Positions 6,703 to 11,560 of a stretch of 11,560 nucleotides of DNA are shown here, one piece after another. Made by a program: the position numbers and the translations under genes. A model generated the notes under the pieces. The model made no database searches. It saw nothing but the letters and a program-made list of their open reading frames with translations, and had not been told where the DNA came from. The DNA is taken from the NCBI GenBank assembly GCA_959599615.1, contig CAUGKA010000054.1:1-11560 (forward strand), given 5' to 3'. Origin of the DNA: an uncultured Collinsella sp. Lineage in GTDB: Bacteria; Actinomycetota; Coriobacteriia; Coriobacteriales; Coriobacteriaceae. Numbering within the stretch: the first letter of the stretch is position 1; each line of letters opens with the position of its first letter.

Positions 6703-6825
6703 CTAAGTGAGTAGACTTTTTGGAACTTGCCGAGCAGACCATCCGTATTGCTTTATAAAGTCGCAGGTAAATGACTTGTTTCAAAACGGCCTGGTCGCCA
6801 AAGTGCCAAAAGCCTACTCACTTAG
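6703..6825. repeat. Palindromic element copy 1 (123 bp), overlaps a gene's stop
   Basis: It is bounded by CTAAGTGAGTAG and CTACTCACTTAG. The arms 6703-6740 and 6788-6825 pair without gaps, 30 of 38 positions by Watson-Crick rules. The same element recurs in the same orientation at 8123-8245: 100 of 121 positions are identical (6705-6825 against 8125-8245) with no indel. Its right end encodes the last three residues and TAG stop of the adjoining minus-strand gene. On the minus strand the hairpin is followed by five T (6702-6698), so it may also act as a terminator. I do not recognise the element; a MITE- or REP-like unit is the best description. Confidence 0.8.
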
Positions 6826-7941
6826 AACCGCAGCCGTCCACGATCGAGCTGCTTTGTGTCTAACGGGCATCTTTCCGTCAATTACTCCCAATTTTGTCCA
6901 GTCAACGAATAGTTCAGACCGGAGTAATGTCTCAGCCCTTTGCTCATCTGAGCTTTTATCACGATATTCAGCATCGAGCATCCTGCATACGGCCTTAACG
7001 ATCGCGTGGAATCTACCCTCATCGGATATCTGTCTGTGTGTCAGGAGAAGTACATCGTAGCCCATGGCCTGAAGGGCCGTCATGCGGTCAGCGTCACGCA
7101 AGCCATCCCCTGCGCGTCCGTGCGAGGCCTTTCCCTGACATTCAATGGCCACCTGTCGCCTGCCGTCCAGCGAAGAAAGAAGTAGGTCGATATATACACG
7201 GGACTTTCCCACAATCGCTCGAGCACTTGTGCTTAGCATCACTTCAACATTGAGCTCTATGCCGCAAAAACCTTCTCCTCCCAGGGATCGCGGCAGTGCA
7301 AGTAGCAAATACGCCTCGACCTCAAAAGGCGACGCGGTGCCCAATGGAACGAGTTGCGATACCGCTATAAATCTATTGCCGTAACGCATCCCGCAAACAT
7401 CTGAACAAAAACGGTCAAGGTCTCCGCCCAAAACCAAAGCGTCTCGACGCCATAAATTTGAGGCGGTGCCGTCCTCGGACGGGCAGCGCACCCAACCGAA
7501 CGTTGTCGAAATCGCGCCCGAATCAATTGCACGCGAAAGCTCCGCCTCAAGTGCCGCCGGCAGGGCACACACCGCAAACAAGCCACACATCTCCGCCAAT
7601 ACCAAAAGAAGCTGAAGATCCGTCAGATGCCGCAACATGATGAATGCCGTCAGTAGAGGAGACGTAATCAAAACCCCATGCTCCGTTTCCAGCACGGATT
7701 CCCTGGGAAGCTCACCAAGAAACAGCCGCTGCCTAATGCTGGCAGGACAAGTCCGTTTGTTTCTCGTCCGAACCAATGTATACAACGGAAAACCGAGCGC
7801 GACCGCAGCCGTCGGGTTGCGGGCGAGATCATATCGCTGCCGGTCTTCTTCCGGTCGTGGAAGCGGCGGACACAAAGCGCGGACTTGAGGAGGCAAACGC
7901 CAGTACCTAAAAGCTGATATGTCACAAAGTAGATCCTTCAT
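6814..7941 (-). CDS. AbiEi/DUF559-like protein with Vsr-type nuclease motif
   Basis: A 375-residue protein with an N-terminal segment (CDISAFRYWRLPP, about 6-18) like the opening of AbiEi-family antitoxin-like proteins of Actinobacteria. A middle part has ITSPLLTAF (92-100) and SPFEVEAYLLLALP (204-217). The C-terminal region reads YIDLLL (D252), then IECQGKASH (E267, Q269, K271, H274), then RMTALQAMGYDVLLLTHRQI (286-305). That pattern matches the Vsr/DUF559 PD-(D/E)xK endonuclease-like fold, so a DNA-active protein linked to defence or mobility is plausible but unproven. The start is uncertain: no Shine-Dalgarno is visible; I take ATG at 7941 over GTG at 7947. The stop codon and last three residues come from the palindromic element copy 1. 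The gene lies alone between two copies of that element, on the strand opposite rubrerythrin, and looks like cargo or an acquired gene. No partner toxin is visible. Confidence 0.75.
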   Translation of the reverse strand: MKDLLCDISAFRYWRLPPQVRALCPPLPRPEEDRQRYDLARNPTAAVALGFPLYTLVRTRNKRTCPASIRQRLFLGELPRESVLETEHGVLITSPLLTAFIMLRHLTDLQLLLVLAEMCGLFAVCALPAALEAELSRAIDSGAISTTFGWVRCPSEDGTASNLWRRDALVLGGDLDRFCSDVCGMRYGNRFIAVSQLVPLGTASPFEVEAYLLLALPRSLGGEGFCGIELNVEVMLSTSARAIVGKSRVYIDLLLSSLDGRRQVAIECQGKASHGRAGDGLRDADRMTALQAMGYDVLLLTHRQISDEGRFHAIVKAVCRMLDAEYRDKSSDEQRAETLLRSELFVDWTKLGVIDGKMPVRHKAARSWTAAVLSE

Positions 7942-8024
7942 AGGCACAGGAAAACACGAATTTCAACCCAGTCAGTCACGCATTGGCGCGAACGCACCAA
8001 AAATGGCGCCGAACGGACTGCCAA

Positions 8025-8090
8025 GTTTTCAACAGCCCTCCCCAACTGGCCAAAAGCTTGCCGAGAGCTGGACGAAGCCCTGTTGAAAAC
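8025..8090. repeat. Inverted repeat upstream of the AbiEi/DUF559-like gene
   Basis: GTTTTCAACAG (8025-8035) and CTGTTGAAAAC (8080-8090) are perfect 11-bp arms separated by 44 nt. A run of seven T follows at 8095-8101 on the plus strand. It fills most of the 181-bp gap between element copy 2 and the gene start, where that gene's promoter should be. No gene upstream on the plus strand needs a terminator here, so an operator or a second REP-type palindrome is as likely. Confidence 0.5.
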
Positions 8091-8122
8091 CCCATTTTTT
8101 TCTCATGCAGGAGCTTTGCGCG

Positions 8123-8245
8123 GCAAGTGAGTAGACTTTTTTGAACATCCCGAGCAGGCCGGTCATCCTGCTTTTCAAAACCGCAGGTAGATAGCTTGTT
8201 ACAAAACTGCCTGGTCGCCAAAGTGCTAAAAGTCTACTCACTTAG
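8123..8245. repeat. Palindromic element copy 2 (123 bp), overlaps the regulator's stop
   Basis: It is the same element as at 6703-6825, direct orientation, 100 of 121 positions identical, no gaps. The terminal arms AAGTGAGTAGACTTTT (8125-8140) and its complement ending at 8243 are a perfect 16-bp pair. The leftmost two bases differ from copy 1 (GC for CT). A small apical stem CCTGC/GCAGG (8166-8170, 8182-8186) is clear. The right end supplies the TGA stop (8240-8238) of the MocR-type gene. No T-run follows it on the minus strand. No target-site duplication is obvious. Confidence 0.8.
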
Positions 8246-9674
8246 GTTGCAGAGTGCCCCCCATTAGCTGCAATTCCAAGGTAGTTAGTACTTTTGGACT
8301 CAGATCGTCATACTGAACAAGAATTTGAGTTGAGTTTTCAGGGACAGATGCGCCATCGGCACACCAAAAACAGTCACCGATATCGATAAAAGGGATGCTC
8401 GAGCGCGTGAGGGCCCGTGCAAAAGTGCTTCCGCCCGTTCCACGCTCCGCAACCACGATACAGTAAAGGCCCGCGTCTGCATACTCGATCGAGACTCCCC
8501 CTGCCGGAAATGCCTTCCGTACAAGCGCCGCCAGGCCATCACGCGCCTCGCGAGCACGAACGCGCACGCGGTTCACATGTCGCTCGTAATCACCCGATTC
8601 CAGTAAACGCGCCAAAGCAACCTGGTCAACAGAGCTCACCGACGAGGCGTAAAAACCAAGGTTGCGCCTAAACCGCTCCATTAGCTCATCGGGCAACACC
8701 ATGTACGCTAGACGCAACGCCGATGACAGGCTCTTCGAAAACGTGTTGGTGTAAATAACCGACTGGGCGGCCTCGATAGATGCGAGCGCAGGAATCTGCT
8801 TGCCGGCAAGGCGAAACTCACAATCAAAGTCATCTTCGATGAGATACCGACCTGGTCGCTCGGCGGCCCAGCTCAGCAGCGCATAGCGACGCGCAATGCT
8901 CGTCACAAGGCCAGTCGGATACTGATGGGACGGCATAAGGTGAAGGACGTCGGTCCCAGTTTTCTGCAGAGCGCTCAGGTCCACGCCGTCGTCATCCAAC
9001 GGGATATGTCGTACTTGGCAGCCCATAGCCTGATAGATGCGCGTCAGACGCAAATAGCCCGGATCCTCAACGGCATATACCTTGTCGGCTCCAAGCAACT
9101 GAACCAACATGGTATCGAGCAGCTGGGCGCCCGCACCGATAACAATGTTGTTGTGGTCGACATTCATACCCCTTATCCCGCGCAGATGGTGAGCAATTGC
9201 GCGTCGCAGCCGAGCAGTGCCCTGCGCCGGTGCGGGCGAAAAGATTTCGCGCTCGTCTTCGGATGCCAGCGTCGCCCGTAGCGCGCTTTGCCAAAGCCGC
9301 GCCGCCTCCAAAGCAGAAGGAGAAAGCGCATCGAATCGCTTGACCTGTCCGTTGACATCATGCACGCTGGGGTCCACAGAGACGGCATCTCGGTCGATGG
9401 CCTCCGCAGCCGAAGCCAAAACCGGTGCATCCGGAAGCTCGCAAGCGTAGTAGCCACGACGTGGCATTGAGCAAATATAGCCCTCGGCGAGTAACTGGCT
9501 ATATGCATTCTCGATGGTAATAACACTGATTCCCAGATGACTGGCAAAGGCGCGCTTGGACGGCAGATGCTCCCCCGCCGTAATGCGTCCAGCTACGATA
9601 TCATCTCGGATTTGCTGGTAAACGTACTCATAGAGCGATGCCTCGCCGCGTTTTTCCAAATTGTAGTCAAGCAT
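8238..9674 (-). CDS. pdxR: MocR/PdxR-type regulator of vitamin B6 synthesis
   Basis: A 478-residue fusion of a GntR-type winged helix (about residues 13-80: LYEYVYQQIRDDIVAG, LPSKRAFASHLGIS) with a fold-type I aminotransferase-like domain. The latter shows HQYPTG (250-255), the EDDFDCEFR motif (280-288) and SKSLSSALRLAY with K314 as the likely PLP-binding lysine. Such regulators sense PLP and control B6 genes; divergence from pdxST points to that role. The symbol rests on context. I start at ATG 9674, with AGGTGA 7 nt upstream; an in-frame TTG at 9707 lacks a ribosome binding site and would enter the operator region. The family is normally about 450-490 residues, so it is full length. The last codons overlap the palindromic element: the ending LQPK uses the element for Lys and the TGA stop. 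Confidence 0.88.
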   Translation of the reverse strand: MLDYNLEKRGEASLYEYVYQQIRDDIVAGRITAGEHLPSKRAFASHLGISVITIENAYSQLLAEGYICSMPRRGYYACELPDAPVLASAAEAIDRDAVSVDPSVHDVNGQVKRFDALSPSALEAARLWQSALRATLASEDEREIFSPAPAQGTARLRRAIAHHLRGIRGMNVDHNNIVIGAGAQLLDTMLVQLLGADKVYAVEDPGYLRLTRIYQAMGCQVRHIPLDDDGVDLSALQKTGTDVLHLMPSHQYPTGLVTSIARRYALLSWAAERPGRYLIEDDFDCEFRLAGKQIPALASIEAAQSVIYTNTFSKSLSSALRLAYMVLPDELMERFRRNLGFYASSVSSVDQVALARLLESGDYERHVNRVRVRAREARDGLAALVRKAFPAGGVSIEYADAGLYCIVVAERGTGGSTFARALTRSSIPFIDIGDCFWCADGASVPENSTQILVQYDDLSPKVLTTLELQLMGGTLQPK

Positions 9675-9686
9675 GAGTTTGTCACC

Positions 9687-9729
9687 TGACCTTATCGAGC
9701 TGTTCAATCTGGTATTAAGCTGACCTTAT
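9687..9729. promoter_or_regulatory. Candidate PdxR operator: TGACCTTAT direct repeat
   Basis: TGACCTTAT occurs at 9687-9695 and again at 9721-9729, 34 bp start to start, in the intergenic region between the regulator and pdxS. The first copy overlaps the regulator's own Shine-Dalgarno region; the second overlaps the probable pdxS -10. From memory, MocR-type regulators such as GabR bind spaced direct repeats, with a similar distance. This would allow both autoregulation and control of pdxST. Binding is inferred, not shown. Confidence 0.55.
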
Positions 9730-9732
9730 TAT
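9703..9732 (+). promoter_or_regulatory. Possible pdxST promoter
   Basis: TTCAAT (9703-9708), an 18-bp spacer and TATTAT (9727-9732) read toward pdxS, with a leader of about 80 nt. A weaker alternative is TTGCCA (9754-9759) with TAGGAT, 15 bp apart. On the opposite strand GATAAT (9738-9733) is a candidate -10 for the regulator, so the divergent promoters would overlap. Confidence 0.35.
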
Positions 9733-9819
9733 TATCTCGAAAACTGAGTATTTTGCCATACCCAGCTCCCCGATAGGATGTTCCGTCAAGCAATGCACAT
9801 GCCAACCAAGGGAGCAACC

Positions 9820-10710
9820 ATGGCAGAACAGACCAGCAAGGCAGATCGCGTCAAACTCAATCGCGAGCTCGCGCAGATGCTCAAGGGCGGCGTCATCATG
9901 GACGTCACCACGCCCGAGCAGGCACGCATCGCCGAGGAGGCGGGCGCCTGCGCCGTCATGGCACTCGAGCGCATTCCGGCCGACATCCGCGCCGCAGGCG
10001 GCGTCTCGCGCATGAGCGACCCCAAGATGATCAAGGGCATCCAAGAGGCCGTCTCCATCCCCGTCATGGCCAAGTGCCGCATCGGTCACATTGTCGAGGC
10101 GCAGGTCCTGCAGGCCATCGAGATCGATTACATCGACGAGTCCGAGGTTCTCTCCCCTGCCGATGACGTCTATCACATCGACAAGACCCAGTTTGACGTG
10201 CCGTTTGTCTGCGGCGCCCGTGATCTGGGCGAGGCGCTGCGCCGTGTTGCCGAAGGCGCCACGATGATTCGCACCAAGGGTGAGCCGGGTACGGGCGACG
10301 TCGTTCAGGCCGTGCGTCACATGCGCAAGATCCAAAAGCAGATCCGTGACGTTGTTGCCCTGCGCGACGACGAGCTCTTTGAGGCAGCCAAGCAACTGCA
10401 GGTTCCGGTCGAGCTGGTGCGCGAGGTCCATGCCACGGGTAAGCTTCCCGTCGTGAACTTTGCCGCCGGCGGCGTAGCGACCCCCGCCGACGCCGCGCTG
10501 ATGATGCAGCTGGGCGCCGAAGGCGTCTTTGTCGGCTCGGGCATCTTTAAGAGCGGCGATCCCGCCAAGCGCGCAGCCGCCATCGTCAAGGCCGTGGCAA
10601 ACTTCACCGATGCCAAACTCATTGCCGAGCTTTCGGAGGACCTGGGCGAGGCCATGGTGGGCATCAACGCCGACGAAATCGAGATCATCATGGAGGAGCG
10701 CGGGCGCTAG
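9820..10710 (+). CDS. pdxS: Pyridoxal 5'-phosphate synthase subunit PdxS
   Basis: A 296-residue TIM-barrel protein very close to the PdxS/SNZ family. It condenses ribose 5-phosphate (or ribulose 5-phosphate), glyceraldehyde 3-phosphate and ammonia into PLP, the DXP-independent route. The key residues are visible: D28 (VIMDV), K85 in MAKCRIGH (first Schiff-base lysine) and K153 in RTKGEPGTGD (second lysine and phosphate site). The conserved FAAGGVATPADAALMMQLGA and VGSGIF stretches are intact. The length is typical. The start at 9820 has AAGGGAG 5 nt upstream; an in-frame ATG at 9778 would add 14 residues foreign to the family. It is 20 nt upstream of pdxT and divergent from the MocR-type gene. 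Twelve PdxS subunits form the core that binds PdxT. It is cytoplasmic. Confidence 0.98.
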   Translation: MAEQTSKADRVKLNRELAQMLKGGVIMDVTTPEQARIAEEAGACAVMALERIPADIRAAGGVSRMSDPKMIKGIQEAVSIPVMAKCRIGHIVEAQVLQAIEIDYIDESEVLSPADDVYHIDKTQFDVPFVCGARDLGEALRRVAEGATMIRTKGEPGTGDVVQAVRHMRKIQKQIRDVVALRDDELFEAAKQLQVPVELVREVHATGKLPVVNFAAGGVATPADAALMMQLGAEGVFVGSGIFKSGDPAKRAAAIVKAVANFTDAKLIAELSEDLGEAMVGINADEIEIIMEERGR

Positions 10711-10730
10711 TCCAGCAGAAAGGATCGCAC

Positions 10731-11318
10731 ATGAGCGATTATGCAGACCAAACGGTCGCCGTGCTGGCGGTCCAGGGCGCTTTTGCCGAGCACGAGGCAA
10801 GACTGTCCGAGCTGGGCGCACGTTGTATCGAGATGAGGCAGGCGGCCGATTTGCAGCAGAACTTTGACCGCCTGGTCCTCCCCGGCGGCGAGTCCACCGT
10901 TCAGGGCAAGTTACTTGCCGAGCTTGGTATGCTCGATGAGCTTCGCACCCGCATTGTTGAGGGCATGCCCGTCCTGGGCACCTGCGCCGGCTTGATTCTG
11001 TTGGCGCGCGATCTTGCCGCCCACGACGATAAGGGGACGCCGCGCTTGGCAACCATGGATGTGCTCGTTGAGCGCAATGCTTACGGCAGACAGCTCGGCA
11101 GCTTTCGCACCAAGGGGCAGGTAGGCGGTATCGACGGTGAGGTGCCGCTGACGTTTATCCGCGCGCCCCGCATCGTCGAAGTGCACGGCGACACTGAGGC
11201 CCTAGCCGAAGTCGACGGTCGCATCGTCGCCGCCCGCCAAGGCAACCAGCTCGGCGTCACCTTCCACCCCGAGCTCGACGAAGACACCCACCTCCACGAA
11301 CTGTTCCTGCAAATGTAG
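10731..11318 (+). CDS. pdxT: Pyridoxal 5'-phosphate synthase glutaminase PdxT
   Basis: A 195-residue class I glutamine amidotransferase of the PdxT/SNO family. It hydrolyses glutamine and channels the ammonia into PdxS. The catalytic triad is C85 (LGTCAGLIL), H179 and E181 (FHPEL). The family's substrate loop PGGEST (51-56) and the GSF/VEVHG-type segments are present. The start at 10731 has AAAGGA 6 nt upstream and a 20-nt gap from pdxS, so the two are one operon. The N-terminal VAVLAVQGAFAEH is the expected first strand and helix. The length is usual (about 190-200). No T-tailed terminator follows within 40 nt; the large palindrome at 11359 may end or protect the transcript. Confidence 0.97.
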   Translation: MSDYADQTVAVLAVQGAFAEHEARLSELGARCIEMRQAADLQQNFDRLVLPGGESTVQGKLLAELGMLDELRTRIVEGMPVLGTCAGLILLARDLAAHDDKGTPRLATMDVLVERNAYGRQLGSFRTKGQVGGIDGEVPLTFIRAPRIVEVHGDTEALAEVDGRIVAARQGNQLGVTFHPELDEDTHLHELFLQM

Positions 11319-11358
11319 GCAGAATTTAAACGAGCGTGGATTTTCGGACATACAACAA

Positions 11359-11426
11359 ATGAGAGTGGATAATCTCCCACTTTGAGCTTGAATGCAGGCT
11401 CAAACCGGGAGATTATCCACTCTCAT
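11359..11426. repeat. Large perfect palindrome downstream of pdxT
   Basis: Arms at 11359-11378 and 11407-11426 are perfect complements over 20 bp (ATGAGAGTGGATAATCTCCC and its complement). Inside, TTTGAGC (11381-11387) and GCTCAAA (11398-11404) pair perfectly after a 2x2 internal loop, leaving a 10-nt loop. No T-run follows on either strand, so it is not a standard intrinsic terminator. It looks like a REP-type interspersed palindrome and may protect the 3' end of the pdxST mRNA. Confidence 0.8.
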
Positions 11427-11433
11427 CCTATGT

Positions 11434-11478
11434 AGTCGTTGGGGACGTTCTTAAACGACTAGTCAAACAAGAACGTCC
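11434..11478. repeat. Two overlapping, mutually exclusive hairpins
   Basis: GGACGTTCTT (11443-11452) pairs with AAGAACGTCC (11469-11478), loop of 16 nt containing the palindrome GACTAGTC (11457-11464). AGTCGTT (11434-11440) also pairs with AACGACT (11454-11460), and the two stems interlock. The GGGGACGTTCTT head resembles the GTCCCC-containing palindrome at 1837-1889. A REP-type sequence is likely. Confidence 0.6.
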
Positions 11479-11560
11479 ATTACAGTCGAAATTGTCAGCC
11501 CGGGACCGTCTCGGGCTACGATTGAGGCGCGCCCAGAACGGGCCGCCGACCGGGCGCCCG
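11463..11560 (-). CDS. Possible 3' end of a minus-strand gene (very uncertain)
   Basis: A frame open from the window edge ends at TGA (11465-11463), and its last residues would be ASIVARDGPGLTISTVMDVLV. About 31 codons without a stop is not significant in GC-rich DNA, and I recognise no family. The same stretch holds a 9-bp hairpin (11497-11505 with 11509-11517, 3-nt loop) and a CGGGCGCCCG palindrome at the edge (11551-11560). It may therefore be non-coding. Confidence 0.2.
   Translation of the reverse strand, partial: GARSAARSGRASIVARDGPGLTISTVMDVLV

Noticed and set aside
8025..8101. Plus-strand intrinsic terminator (11-bp arms followed by T7)
   Set aside because: The 44-nt loop is long, four C/A bases separate stem and T-run, and no plus-strand gene lies upstream to terminate.
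6703..8245. CRISPR-like or tandem repeat array
   Set aside because: Only two copies, 121 bp each and 1.3 kb apart with a gene between; no short direct repeats or spacers.
9715..11052. Minus-strand 445-codon open frame opposite pdxS and pdxT
   Set aside because: It is a mirror frame produced by the strong codon bias of pdxST; it covers two unmistakable enzymes and has no family features.
11497..11560. tRNA or other structured RNA at the right edge
   Set aside because: The hairpins do not form a cloverleaf and no T-loop GGTTCRA-type sequence is present on either strand.

Overview
The gene content suggests an anaerobic actinobacterium of the Coriobacteriia, most likely Collinsella or a close relative. 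The evidence is a fairly GC-rich genome, a reversed-order rubrerythrin, a PdxST vitamin B6 synthase controlled by a MocR-type regulator, and several intergenic palindromes of the kind scattered through such genomes. The genus is an inference; there is no rRNA gene in the window to settle it.

Layout. Positions 1-5755 are all minus strand. Upstream to downstream they hold an iron-dependent alcohol dehydrogenase and a class 3-type aldehyde dehydrogenase (translationally coupled, 5755-3147), then a small cluster of a HIRAN protein, a 58-residue charge-split protein and a metallophosphoesterase (3023-1890) ending in an intrinsic terminator, then a long coiled-coil DUF2130 protein that runs off the left edge. 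A divergent promoter region (about 5756-6011) separates these from a plus-strand reverse rubrerythrin with its own terminator (6012-6637).

Positions 6703-8245 form an accessory-looking block. A minus-strand gene for an AbiEi/DUF559-like protein with a Vsr-type nuclease motif lies between two direct, ungapped copies of a 121-123 bp palindromic element (about 83 % identical). I do not recognise this element. Its outer end has stop codons in all three frames, and in both copies it supplies the stop codon of the minus-strand gene abutting it. This is the most interesting signal in the window.

Positions 8238-11318 are the vitamin B6 locus: a MocR/PdxR-like regulator divergent from pdxS-pdxT, which encode the two subunits of pyridoxal 5'-phosphate synthase. 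A TGACCTTAT direct repeat, 34 bp start to start, lies between them and is a candidate operator. The right edge (11319-11560) holds stacked perfect palindromes and no confident gene.
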